NCBI RefSeq assembly: GCF_001423425.1
Contig: NZ_LMNX01000001.1
Coordinates: 1,355,001-1,419,000 of the forward strand
Reading direction: 5' to 3'
DNA: 64,000 bases
Origin: Rhizobium sp. Leaf306
GTDB lineage: Bacteria; Pseudomonadota; Alphaproteobacteria; Rhizobiales; Rhizobiaceae
In this document: positions 54,633 through 63,676 of the stretch, one piece after another
Layout of the letters: each line of letters opens with the position of its first letter
Numbering within the stretch: position 1 is the stretch's first letter
Made by a program: the position numbers and the translations under genes
The notes under the pieces: generated by a model
Database searches by the model: none
Told to the model about the DNA's origin: nothing
What the model saw: only the letters and a program-made list of their open reading frames with translations

Positions 54633-55259
54633 ATGCGCAACGTAGATCCTGATTTCATGGCCGCGTTAGCCGACGCGCCAGAGCGAGGCATCGTGCCGCG
54701 CAAGCTGGTGAGCGTCACCGCCCGCGAATTCGGCCATCCAACCGTCTTGGAGACAGTGTCCTTTTGGACCGGTGATGAGAACGTCGACATCACAGTCACG
54801 TCCGGCGTTGACAGCCAGCCATCGACGCGGCTGTTTTACGGCAGCGTCAACCTTGAGGTGGGGTCGATCCCGCGTGTTTCGGACCTGACCATCCAGACCG
54901 TCCCTGTCAGCATCAGCCAGCTTGCTGATCCCGTTCAGCAACTGGTCCGCGGCTACGATGTGCGACTGGGCAAGGTCGAGATCTGGGACATGCTTCTTGA
55001 TCCCGCAACGCGCTTGCCAGTTGGGGTGCCGCAGCTCGTGTTCCTCGGTGAGGTCGACGGCTCGCCGATCGACACGCCTTCGGTGGGTGGCGAAGGTCTG
55101 GTGACCATACGCTGCGTCTCCGATGCCATCTCGATGCTGACCCGCAAGAACTACACGAAGTCGTCCTACGAGGCGCAGAAGCTGCGCGGTGGCGACGAGT
55201 GGGGCAAGTACGCCAACACCGTCAAGACCTGGCGCATTCCATGGGGGCAGGCAGTATGA
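54633..55259 (+). CDS. Minor tail protein, DUF2163-like position
   Basis: 208 residues: MRNVDPDFMAALADAPERGI, LFYGSVNLEVGSIPRVSDLT, QLVFLGEVDGSPIDTP and LTRKNYTKSSYEAQ. Similar in layout to GTA gp13 / DUF2163 hub proteins of the baseplate. Begins 2 bp after the previous stop; its own stop overlaps the next start. Confidence 0.68.
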   Translation: MRNVDPDFMAALADAPERGIVPRKLVSVTAREFGHPTVLETVSFWTGDENVDITVTSGVDSQPSTRLFYGSVNLEVGSIPRVSDLTIQTVPVSISQLADPVQQLVRGYDVRLGKVEIWDMLLDPATRLPVGVPQLVFLGEVDGSPIDTPSVGGEGLVTIRCVSDAISMLTRKNYTKSSYEAQKLRGGDEWGKYANTVKTWRIPWGQAV

Positions 55260-55684
55260 TCGAGCTGCACCGCAAGCCGCTGTGGATTTCCGAGTTCCAC
55301 GCGCTCGTTGATGAAATCCGGCGCCAGCCATTTGACTGGCAAGGTCATGACTGCGTGCTGGGTCTTGGCGCCCGCACCGTCCAAGCTCTAACCGGCGTCC
55401 GCTTTGGTGAGGAGTATGCCGACCAGTTCAGCGATGCTGCATCTGCTTATCGGCTAATTCGAAAACTCGGCTTCGACGATATCGCGGATCTCCTGGCAAA
55501 CTATCTGCCGGAATACTATCATCCGTCTGAAGCGCAGATGGGTGATATCGTCACCATCCCTGTCGACACCCAGTTCAAGCACAGCCTCGGCGTGGTCAAC
55601 GGCGAGCGCGTCATCACGATGACAGAGACCGGGATCGGTACCGTCGATCGCCTTTCTGCAGACCGCGCATTCCGGGTCGGGTAA
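55256..55684 (+). CDS. DUF6950 / NlpC-P60-like tail peptidase
   Basis: 142 residues from the Met overlapping the previous stop (ATGA). FDWQGHDCVLGLGARTVQAL has the candidate catalytic Cys of the family, and HSLGVVNGERVITMTETGIG carries a His. Similar proteins at the tail tip (GTA gp14) digest peptidoglycan locally during infection. Confidence 0.85.
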   Translation: MIELHRKPLWISEFHALVDEIRRQPFDWQGHDCVLGLGARTVQALTGVRFGEEYADQFSDAASAYRLIRKLGFDDIADLLANYLPEYYHPSEAQMGDIVTIPVDTQFKHSLGVVNGERVITMTETGIGTVDRLSADRAFRVG

Positions 55685-55687
55685 TTC

Positions 55688-58600
55688 ATGAAAATTTTCG
55701 TTCTTGCTCTCAACGTCATAGGCTTCTGGCTTCTGGCGGACCAGGCGCATGCCGGCCCGGTGTTTGCCGCCATCCCGGCGCTGATCGCCTCGCTGGGTTC
55801 GGTTGGATCGCTAATTGCCAAAATTCTTCTGACGGTCGCGCTCAATCTCGCGTCGACGCTGCTTCAGAAGATGACGGCGAAGAAGCAGAAGCAGCAGGCC
55901 GTTGGCGTCAAGCTGGAAATCCAGATGGGCGACGACCTGCCTGTCTCGACGACGATCGGTCGATACGCGACGGCCGGCAAGCGCAAGTATGCTGGCACCT
56001 ATGGCGATATCGGCGGAACACCGAATGCAATGTTCGTCGACGTCATTGAGTTAGGCAACATGCCCGTGTCGGGTCTGCAGGGCCTGTGGATCGACGACGA
56101 GAAGTGCACGATCATGTGGGACGAAGAAACGTCTCGCGGCTTTCCGATCTATCAGTTCCAGGGCGCGCTCAGCAAAGATCACCACGCTTGGATCAAGTTC
56201 TACGACGGCACTCAGACGCAGCCGAACGCGTATCTGCGCGCGCGTTTTGGCGACCATCCGAACCGGCCGTTCCTTGATACGATGATCGGCCGTGGCTGCC
56301 CGTATGCAGTCATGACATTCCGCTTCAACCGCGACATGTTCGGCGGTGCGCCGACCTGCGTGTTCGAGCTGGGTCCGCTCAAGCTCTATGACATCAGGAA
56401 GGATTCAAGCGCAGGCGGCAATGGCCCGCACCGGTGGAATGCACCGGCGACCTGGGAGCCGTCCACCAACCTGCCGGTCATGATCTACAACATCATCCGC
56501 GGCCTGAAGTACAACGACCAGTGGATGTTCGGCGGTCAGGATCTGGCAGCCTCAAGGCTCCCTGCGTCCAACTGGATCGCAGCGGCGCAAGAGGCGTCGC
56601 GCCTCATCCGCATCACGGACCAGCCGAGCGAGCCGCAGTTCCGTGGCGGATACGAGATTACCGGCGATATGGAACCGCTCGATGTGATCGACGACCTGCG
56701 CGCGGGCTGCGCTGCCCGCATTGCTGAGAATGGCGGCTCGTTCAAGATTCACGTTGGCGCATTCGCGGCGGCCGTCTTTGCGATTTCCGACGCAGATATC
56801 ATCGTGACGGAAGATCAGAGCTTCGAGCCGTTCCCCGGTCTCGATGCCACGGTCAATGCGATCAAAGCCAGCTACCCGGAGCCCGACGAAAAGTGGGCAT
56901 CGAAAGATGCGCCTACGCTCTACCGTCCATCGTTGGAAATCGAAGACGGCAACCGCGTGCTGCCGGCTGACGTCCAGTTCCCGGCCGTGCCATACAAGCG
57001 CCAGGTCCAGCGCCTGATGCGCATGATGATCGAGGAAGAGCGCCGCTTCCGGACGCATCAGTTCTATCTGCCCCCGCAGGCATGGGTGCTAGAGCCGAAC
57101 GACGTCATCTCCTGGACGTCGGAACGCAACGGCTACGAGAACAAGAAATTCATCATCCTCGCAATCGAAGGCGAGATGACGCTCAATCAGCTCGTGACGA
57201 TCAAGGAAATCGACCCGGCCGATTATGATTGGTCGCCTGAATTCGAGCTGCCGACGTCCGAAGGCTGGATGGGCCGGATCGAGGCGCCCGTACAGGAAAT
57301 GGACGGTTGGTCTGTCGGGCCCGCATCGATCGCCGACAACGATGGCACCCCACGCCGCGTCGCTATCAAGATCGAATGCGCCAACGGCCTCGACGACGTC
57401 ATGAAGGTGTGGGTTCAGGTCCGTAACAGCGTGACCGGCGACGTCGTGTTCGACAGCGACCAGACGCCCTACGCGGACCCATATGAATGGTTGCTCTCGG
57501 GCGACTGGTGTCTGCCAGCCACCGACTACGAGGTTCGGGGGAAGTACGTTCCGTTCACGGCCCGCAAGACCAACTGGTCGGCCTGGCTCCCGGTCAGCAC
57601 ATTCGACACGCGCCTGACGTTCGAGGATCTTCAAGCAGAGATAGTCGGGAGTCTTGAAACCCTCAAGGCTTGGATCGACGACGATCTTTTTGTGAATGTC
57701 GGCGAGCAGGGGCAAGCCCTGCAGCAGGAAATCCAGGACCGTGTTGCAGCCGTGCAGGCGCAGGCGGACGCGCTTGCGGCTGAAGCATCAACACGCGCTG
57801 ATGCAATTGCTGAACAGGCCGACGCGATCGAGCAGGAGCAGCAGGCGCGGATCTCCGCCATCATCGAGCAGGCATCGCGGTTTCGCGGGGTGAGCGCTGA
57901 GATCGAGGCTCTTCGGGATTACATCGCTGAGAACGACTTCGCGCAATTCGACAAGGTCGAAAAGCTGCGGACGCTGCTGACGGCCCGAATTGGTCAGGTG
58001 GTTGCGACCTACGATGAGCAGATCACGATCGCTGTTTCGCAGACATCCGCCCTTGCACAGCGCACGACGACTCTCGAAGCGACGTCTTCCGGTTTGTCGG
58101 CTCAGGTGCTGTCGGTCGAAAGCGCAAGTGTCGGCCGCGATACAGCTCTTGCCGATCGCATCAATGCGCTGTCTGCCGGCACTGACAATCAGTTCGATCC
58201 GCTCCGGATGTGGGCGTTCGAAACCGATGTCATGGGTTGGACCGGCGACGTCGCGCCTGTCGTGTCCAGCGGCTATCTGCGCCCTGGCGATAGCGCTTCC
58301 CCTTATTCAGTCTCTCCGATCGCACTTGGTGTTGTTGCCAATACCTACAGGCAGATCCGTGCGCGCATTCGCAAAACCGGCAACCCGGTCTGGGAAGGTC
58401 AGGCCTGGTGGAACAGTATTGCTGACTTCGCCTGGAGTGACACCCGGCGCGTCACGATCGCCGCACCTTCCTTCGATGCCAACGGCCTGTCGAATATCAC
58501 GTTCGATATGCCGTGGACGGGAACAGTCGACCAGATCCGCATCGATCTCTCGGTTGCGCAGTCTGCCACGGACTATTTCGAGTTCGACTGGATCTCGATT

Positions 58601-60829
58601 GGATCACCGAGCCCCGGTGCGTCCCGAGCAGAGCTGTATGCCGAGCAGTCGGCCCGTGCGTCGGGCGACAGTGCCAACGCAGAGTCGATCACCGCCCTGC
58701 AAGCGCTCTTTTTGGACGTCAACGGCGATGTGACAGCGCTTGCCTCCGGCCTCTCGACGATCACCACGACCGTCGAAAATCTGGAAGGCAGCGTTGCCGC
58801 TCAGGCGCAGTCGCTGACGACGCTTAATACTCAGCTTGGTCAGAAAGCCAATGCCACGGCGCTGGCGCTGCTGTCTGCCCAGGTCGATGCCATGAACGGT
58901 GGCGGCGGCATCGTCATCCAAGGGCAGTCGACGACGGCGCTCCGCAATGAGCTGACGGATCTGCTCGCCGAGACAACGGATGCGGCCTTTGCCGCCTTCC
59001 TCGGTCAGCAGAATGTGCGCAACGCTCTGACGACGGCTTCGCAGACACTGACGACCCGCATCGAGGCGACGAACGACAGCGTCGATATCGTTGCAAAGGC
59101 CGTCACACTGGTTGAGGCGGCACTGCCGGGTAAAGCTAGCGCCTCGGCATTGCAGTCGCTCGAAGCTCGGGTCACAGCGACCGAAGGTTCGATCACGAGT
59201 AGCTCGACTGCGATCACGTCGTTGCAGAACTCGGTCGCCGGGAAGGCGGACGCGAGCGCGCTGCAATCGCTTCAGACCGTTGTCATCGAACAGGGTGACG
59301 ACCTCGAAGCACAAGCGCAGTCGATCGGTCAGATACAGGTCTCTTTGGACGGAAAGGCGTCCGCGACGGCGCTGTCGAGCCTACAGACGACGGTCAGCCA
59401 GCAAGGGACGGCACTCTCGTCTCAGGGTACCGCTATCACGTCGTTGCAGAACGGGCTCGACGGCAAGGCTTCTGCATCTGCCGTCAGCACTCTTCAGCAG
59501 ACGGTAACGAACCAAGGCAACGCAATATCGTCGCAAGGATCGGCGATCACCAACCTGCAGAACTCAGTCACCGGCAAAGCTGACGCTTCGGCTCTGCAGA
59601 CCTTGTCCAACACGGTAGGTCAGCTGGGTAACTCGATCAGTTCGCAGAGCTCGGCAATCACGTCGCTGCAGACCTCGCTCAACGGGAAAGCGTCTGCTTC
59701 GGCTTTGAGCAGTCTGCAGCAAACGGTCACGAGCCAGGGCGATGCGATCTCATCTCAGGGATCGGCGATCAATGGCTTGCAAAACGCGCTGGACGGTAAG
59801 GCATCGGCATCCGCTCTCAGCGGCTTGCAGCAGACTGTGGCGGGTCAGGGCAATACGATCACGTCGCAAGGGTCGGCAATCACGAGCTTGCAGAACTCTT
59901 TGAGCGGCAAGGCCGACAGCTCGGCGTTGCAGACGTTGTCGAGCGTTGTCGGTCAGCAGGGCAATGCGATCAGCTCGCAGGGCTCGGCGATCACCTCACT
60001 GCAAAATGCTCTCGGTGACAAAGCCAGCGTGTCAGCTCTCAGCAGCCTGTCAACGCTTGTGTCTGAGCAAGGCGGGCAGATCACTGCTCAAGCAACATCG
60101 CTCCAAGGGCTAAGTGCTGCGGTCGGTTCGTATTCGGCAGATGCACGCTTCAAGATGGAAGTCCAGGCGGGCCCTGGTGGCTATGTTCGAATTGGTGCGC
60201 GGGGGCGTGTTGATGCGAACAGTGACTATCGCGAGGCGTGGTTTTACCTCGATATCTCTTACGACGGAGCCAATCCGACACAGTTCCTGGTCGATGCGCA
60301 GCGCTTCGCTCTGATCGCCAACGGCGGCAAAAACGTGCCGTTCGCCGTCGACCAGAATGGTGCCTTTCTGCAATCGGCTTATATCCGCAACATCACGACG
60401 GACCAGATCACGTTCAAGGACGGATCTGTCCAAGACACTGCGGTGGCCCAGAACGCGGTTGCTGAGCGGCGCTTCTTCGCATCGGCCTCTACTGAAAACA
60501 TTCCATCCGTCTACACGAACATCGGATCGGTCTCGATCAACAAGGATGGCGTCGACTACCTCGAAGTTGATGCGGTGATCAGGTGTCAGGGGCAGGCAGG
60601 CAGTGTGCTCGACATTCGCCTTCGCGAAGGCACCGACAACAACGGTGTCGACGCCGATAGCTGGACATTCACCACCAACAACGAGTTCAGGGCAATCCGC
60701 CTCAAGTACATGGTCGATAGCGGAAGCGGCATCCGAACTTACTCCATCATCGCAAGGGTTCTCAGCGGTTCGGTGATTGCCGGCCGTCGCACCCTTGCCG
60801 CCAAACGGGACAAGAAATCCAATGCCTGA
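55688..60829 (+). CDS. Tail tip / host specificity protein (J-like) with tandem-repeat stalk
   Basis: 1713 residues. It opens with a signal-peptide-like helix (MKIFVLALNVIGFWLLADQA, HAGP) and a second hydrophobic stretch, then a tip-attachment hub (SKDHHAWIKFYDGTQTQPNA; LPVMIYNIIRGLKYNDQWMF). A central coiled coil (about 650-760) and a beta domain follow, then nine 37-residue repeats (1148-1480), a DUF1983-type module (MEVQAGPGGYVRIGARGRVD, VDQNGAFLQSAYIRNITTDQ) and a beta-sandwich end. This protein should determine receptor contact together with the fibre gene at 61043. Confidence 0.9.
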   Translation: MKIFVLALNVIGFWLLADQAHAGPVFAAIPALIASLGSVGSLIAKILLTVALNLASTLLQKMTAKKQKQQAVGVKLEIQMGDDLPVSTTIGRYATAGKRKYAGTYGDIGGTPNAMFVDVIELGNMPVSGLQGLWIDDEKCTIMWDEETSRGFPIYQFQGALSKDHHAWIKFYDGTQTQPNAYLRARFGDHPNRPFLDTMIGRGCPYAVMTFRFNRDMFGGAPTCVFELGPLKLYDIRKDSSAGGNGPHRWNAPATWEPSTNLPVMIYNIIRGLKYNDQWMFGGQDLAASRLPASNWIAAAQEASRLIRITDQPSEPQFRGGYEITGDMEPLDVIDDLRAGCAARIAENGGSFKIHVGAFAAAVFAISDADIIVTEDQSFEPFPGLDATVNAIKASYPEPDEKWASKDAPTLYRPSLEIEDGNRVLPADVQFPAVPYKRQVQRLMRMMIEEERRFRTHQFYLPPQAWVLEPNDVISWTSERNGYENKKFIILAIEGEMTLNQLVTIKEIDPADYDWSPEFELPTSEGWMGRIEAPVQEMDGWSVGPASIADNDGTPRRVAIKIECANGLDDVMKVWVQVRNSVTGDVVFDSDQTPYADPYEWLLSGDWCLPATDYEVRGKYVPFTARKTNWSAWLPVSTFDTRLTFEDLQAEIVGSLETLKAWIDDDLFVNVGEQGQALQQEIQDRVAAVQAQADALAAEASTRADAIAEQADAIEQEQQARISAIIEQASRFRGVSAEIEALRDYIAENDFAQFDKVEKLRTLLTARIGQVVATYDEQITIAVSQTSALAQRTTTLEATSSGLSAQVLSVESASVGRDTALADRINALSAGTDNQFDPLRMWAFETDVMGWTGDVAPVVSSGYLRPGDSASPYSVSPIALGVVANTYRQIRARIRKTGNPVWEGQAWWNSIADFAWSDTRRVTIAAPSFDANGLSNITFDMPWTGTVDQIRIDLSVAQSATDYFEFDWISIGSPSPGASRAELYAEQSARASGDSANAESITALQALFLDVNGDVTALASGLSTITTTVENLEGSVAAQAQSLTTLNTQLGQKANATALALLSAQVDAMNGGGGIVIQGQSTTALRNELTDLLAETTDAAFAAFLGQQNVRNALTTASQTLTTRIEATNDSVDIVAKAVTLVEAALPGKASASALQSLEARVTATEGSITSSSTAITSLQNSVAGKADASALQSLQTVVIEQGDDLEAQAQSIGQIQVSLDGKASATALSSLQTTVSQQGTALSSQGTAITSLQNGLDGKASASAVSTLQQTVTNQGNAISSQGSAITNLQNSVTGKADASALQTLSNTVGQLGNSISSQSSAITSLQTSLNGKASASALSSLQQTVTSQGDAISSQGSAINGLQNALDGKASASALSGLQQTVAGQGNTITSQGSAITSLQNSLSGKADSSALQTLSSVVGQQGNAISSQGSAITSLQNALGDKASVSALSSLSTLVSEQGGQITAQATSLQGLSAAVGSYSADARFKMEVQAGPGGYVRIGARGRVDANSDYREAWFYLDISYDGANPTQFLVDAQRFALIANGGKNVPFAVDQNGAFLQSAYIRNITTDQITFKDGSVQDTAVAQNAVAERRFFASASTENIPSVYTNIGSVSINKDGVDYLEVDAVIRCQGQAGSVLDIRLREGTDNNGVDADSWTFTTNNEFRAIRLKYMVDSGSGIRTYSIIARVLSGSVIAGRRTLAAKRDKKSNA
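59129..60127 (+). repeat. Nine tandem 111-bp (37-residue) repeats in the J-like gene
   Basis: Each unit begins GKAxxSALxxL and ends AITSLQNSL or similar; eight start with Gly-Lys and the ninth with Asp-Lys. All nine are exactly 37 residues, and no spacer separates them. They probably build a trimeric fibrous stalk. Confidence 0.85.
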
Positions 60830-60839
60830 CGAGGGACCG

Positions 60840-61043
60840 ATGAACACCATCACCATCACGACAGAGGTGCAGCTGCAGGAAGCGAAGGCGATGATCGACC
60901 ATTTGTCGCAGCGTAATCTGTTTCTCGCGCAATCACTCAAGCAGTCCTTTCAGATCGGCTTCAACTACGAGAAAGAGATTGCCGAACTGAAGGCACGTCT
61001 CGAAGCGGCCGACAGACCTGCGACGGTTGGGGAGTCTGAATAA
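60840..61043 (+). CDS. Hypothetical small coiled-coil tail protein
   Basis: 67 residues (MNTITITTEVQLQEAKAMID) with a helix rich in Glu/Lys/Leu at the end (EKEIAELKARLEAADRP). GAGGG precedes the ATG; a Met at 60822, inside the end of the J-like gene, is the alternative. Stop overlaps the fibre start. Confidence 0.65.
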   Translation: MNTITITTEVQLQEAKAMIDHLSQRNLFLAQSLKQSFQIGFNYEKEIAELKARLEAADRPATVGESE

Positions 61044-62317
61044 TGGCCCTTCAAACCACCTACAGCACCGGGACTGCGACGATTAATGCCGGCGAAATCA
61101 TCGTGACCGGCGTCGGTACCGGCTGGATGAACTTCGACCTTCGCCCCGGTGACCTGTTCTGGGCGGCCGGCCTATCAGTCCGGATCGCGAGCGTCGACAG
61201 CAACACGCAGCTGACGCTTGCTTACCCCTGGCCTGGAACATCGCGTAATGCCCAAAGCTATGAGGCGAGGGTCACGCCTGACGTCACTCGGGTGCTGGCC
61301 TCTGCCCGGGCAGTGCTCGATGCGCTGACGAACGGCGTGCTCTATGCCTTCTCCAGCCTCGTCGGAGCGGCTGATCGGCTTCCATACTTCACAGGTGCTG
61401 GCACGGCTGCGCTGGCGACATTTACTGCGGTCGGCCGTTCGATCGTCGGTGCGGCAAACCAGGCGGCGGCGAGAACGGCCCTGGGCCTTGCCAATATCGC
61501 GTCGTCCGGCTCGGCCGCAGATCTGACGGGCACGGTCCCTGACGGCGTCCTGCCTGCTCGTCTCTCAATGTCCGCCGGCTCGAACTCGATCACCGATGCC
61601 AACCTTGCAATGGACAACGGGCTTTATTCACACTCGTCCTCTGCGGCTAACCTGCCTGTAGCTGCAGCTGGCTACATCAACGTTGTCCGTACCTCGTCCA
61701 ACTACTTTCAGCAGTATTGGTATGAGCGGGACGGCAATCGAACCTACCGACGTCGCGTCACGGCCGGAGCATTCGGTGCATGGGAGCGGTGGTATAGCGC
61801 AGAAACTGAGCTAGACGTGCGTTACGCTCAAATTGCGGGTCCGGCGACAGACAAAGGACAGGCCCTAGGATCGGCGCTGCGGCGGTTCGCCAGTGCATAC
61901 GTCGGCTCAACGCTAAGCCTCGGCGGTGTGGCGGAAACTGTCGGCCCGAACCTGGTGCTCAATACCGTCGCCGGCGTTGCGCGCTGGTGCCGATGGCGCA
62001 CCGCTGACGTTGAACGCTGGATCGTGGGCGCCGACAACGCGGCAGAGAATGGCTCAAACAGCGGCTCAGACTTTCGCGTGCGGGCTTACACCGACGCAGG
62101 CGGCTTCAACGTTGATGCTCTGGTCATCTCGCGCGCGACCGGCGTCGTGACTTTTGGCGCTGCCCCGAAGCTTCCCTCTTACACAGTTGCGACCCTCCCG
62201 GCCGCGTCCGCCTACGTCCAAGGCGTGATCTACGTCTCGAATGGGACCGCAAGCAAGCGTCTCGCGATCTCGGATGGCACCAACTGGCGCTTTCCTGACG
62301 GCGCAATTGTCTCCTAA
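61043..62317 (+). CDS. Putative tail fibre / receptor-binding protein
   Basis: 424 residues. The N-terminal domain (TYSTGTATINAGEIIVTGVG) is a phage-fibre attachment type seen in many siphophages. A central collagen-poor, Ala/Gly-rich shaft holds AARTALGLANIASSG (fibre repeat motif), followed by a pyocin-knob-like piece (YINVVRTSSNYFQQYWYERD; YRRRVTAGAFGAWERWYSAE) and an end typical of endosialidase-free fibre tips. Receptor unknown. Confidence 0.82.
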   Translation: MALQTTYSTGTATINAGEIIVTGVGTGWMNFDLRPGDLFWAAGLSVRIASVDSNTQLTLAYPWPGTSRNAQSYEARVTPDVTRVLASARAVLDALTNGVLYAFSSLVGAADRLPYFTGAGTAALATFTAVGRSIVGAANQAAARTALGLANIASSGSAADLTGTVPDGVLPARLSMSAGSNSITDANLAMDNGLYSHSSSAANLPVAAAGYINVVRTSSNYFQQYWYERDGNRTYRRRVTAGAFGAWERWYSAETELDVRYAQIAGPATDKGQALGSALRRFASAYVGSTLSLGGVAETVGPNLVLNTVAGVARWCRWRTADVERWIVGADNAAENGSNSGSDFRVRAYTDAGGFNVDALVISRATGVVTFGAAPKLPSYTVATLPAASAYVQGVIYVSNGTASKRLAISDGTNWRFPDGAIVS

Positions 62318-62341
62318 CAATCAAACGAAGGAATGCCTAAA

Positions 62342-62827
62342 ATGGCTCTTACAGATACCAAAACCCCTTATGAGATTCTGATCCGCTTCGGCCTCGACGG
62401 TCTGCCGACCGGCGCGCATTGCCAGTACCTTCGCCGTGTCGTTCTCGATGGCGAAGTGCTGAAGGAAGAGGTCGGTCAGGCCGAGCCCCTCGATATCGCC
62501 GGCTTCCCCACCTCGGGCATCATGTCGAACACGGCCCGCGATGCCCTGGCACGCGTGACGGCGTTGGAAAGCGAAAAGTCTGGCCTCATCGAGCAGCTCG
62601 AGACAGCCGGCGAACGGGTGGCTGAATTGACTGCCGAGAAGGAGGCGCTTGCCACGCAGGTTCGCGAACTGCAGGCACAGATCGCAGGCCTCAATGATCG
62701 AGCGTCGGCCGCGGCGACTGAAAAGCAGATCGTCGATGCGCAGCTGGCTGCAGCCAACCAGGAACGTGACGGCCTCGCGGATCAGGTTCGCGACCTCAGC
62801 TCGAAGGCGAGCTTAGAATCCGAGTAA
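62342..62827 (+). CDS. Hypothetical tail-associated protein with long coiled coil
   Basis: 161 residues. The start at 62342 is preceded by AAGGA at good spacing, better than the Met at 62333. A short beta domain (PYEILIRFGLDGLPTGAHCQ) is followed by a coiled coil from about residue 65 to the end (ALARVTALESEKSGLIEQLE). Lying just after the fibre it may be a fibre chaperone or accessory fibre; inference only. Confidence 0.65.
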   Translation: MALTDTKTPYEILIRFGLDGLPTGAHCQYLRRVVLDGEVLKEEVGQAEPLDIAGFPTSGIMSNTARDALARVTALESEKSGLIEQLETAGERVAELTAEKEALATQVRELQAQIAGLNDRASAAATEKQIVDAQLAAANQERDGLADQVRDLSSKASLESE

Positions 62828-62914
62828 CGGCGGCGCATCTGGCGCCGTCACACTTAGACCGCGAAACATCGCCGCCGCTACGTTGAGACGCGGCAACTTC
62901 AAGGACAATCCGAC

Positions 62915-63646
62915 ATGAATTCGATTCTGCAAAAAACGCAGAAGCGCATGCTGCTGCTTGGCTTCTCGCTACCGAAATACGGCGCCGACGGTGATTACGG
63001 CAAAGAGGCTGACGATGCCTTCAATTCGGCGCTCGACGAGCTGGAGAAGCTGCGCGGTCTTATCGCTACGCCTCCAACCTCCCTGCCGCCACCTGTCCCA
63101 ACAACTTCAGTCGATACAAGGGATAAGGTGATCTCTTCGGCTTGGATGCCGGATGCCAAGATCATCGGCATCGTCTTCCACTGGACGGCCGGACAGAACA
63201 AGGCCAGCGATCTCGATCGGTCTCACTACCACGTCCTGATCGAAGGTGACGGCAAGCACGTCCGCGGCGTGCCGTCGATCGACCTCAACAGCCTTCCAAA
63301 AGCCAAGTCCGGGTATGCCGCTCACACGCTGAACTGCAACACCGGTTTTATCGGCGTGTCGCTTTGCGGCATGGCCGGCGCCATTGAGATCCCGTTCAGT
63401 GCCGGCAAGCAGCCGATTACGCGTGTCCAGTGGGATGAACTGGCAAACGTTCTGGCACAGCTATGCAAGCGCTACGGCATCAAGGTCAGCCGCAAGACAG
63501 TTCTCAGCCATGCCGAGGTGCAAACGAACCTCGGCATCAAGCAGAAAGGCAAGTGGGACATCGCCCGCCTGCCGTTTGACACCTCCATCCAAGGCGCAGT
63601 CGCAATCGGCGACCAGATGCGCGCCATGGTGCAATCCAAGCTTTAA
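62915..63646 (+). CDS. Endolysin, N-acetylmuramoyl-L-alanine amidase (amidase_2)
   Basis: 243 residues. A short N-terminal peptidoglycan-binding-like part (LGFSLPKYGADGDYGKEADD), a Pro linker (residues 52-64), then an amidase_2 domain: His89 in GIVFHWTAGQ, His199 in VLSHAEVQ and the KGKWDIARLP end with Asp215 near the zinc site. It cuts the amide bond between glycan and peptide at lysis. Adjacent to the holin-like gene. Confidence 0.85.
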   Translation: MNSILQKTQKRMLLLGFSLPKYGADGDYGKEADDAFNSALDELEKLRGLIATPPTSLPPPVPTTSVDTRDKVISSAWMPDAKIIGIVFHWTAGQNKASDLDRSHYHVLIEGDGKHVRGVPSIDLNSLPKAKSGYAAHTLNCNTGFIGVSLCGMAGAIEIPFSAGKQPITRVQWDELANVLAQLCKRYGIKVSRKTVLSHAEVQTNLGIKQKGKWDIARLPFDTSIQGAVAIGDQMRAMVQSKL

Positions 63647-63676
63647 ACCCAACCCCTCGAAACAAGGAACTTTCCT

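Noticed and set aside
59129..60127. CRISPR-like or direct-repeat array
   Set aside because: Units are contiguous, in frame and protein-coding; there are no spacers.
62829..62849. Stem-loop between the coiled-coil gene and the endolysin as a terminator
   Set aside because: A GC stem exists, but no T run follows and the lysis genes downstream need read-through; left uncalled.
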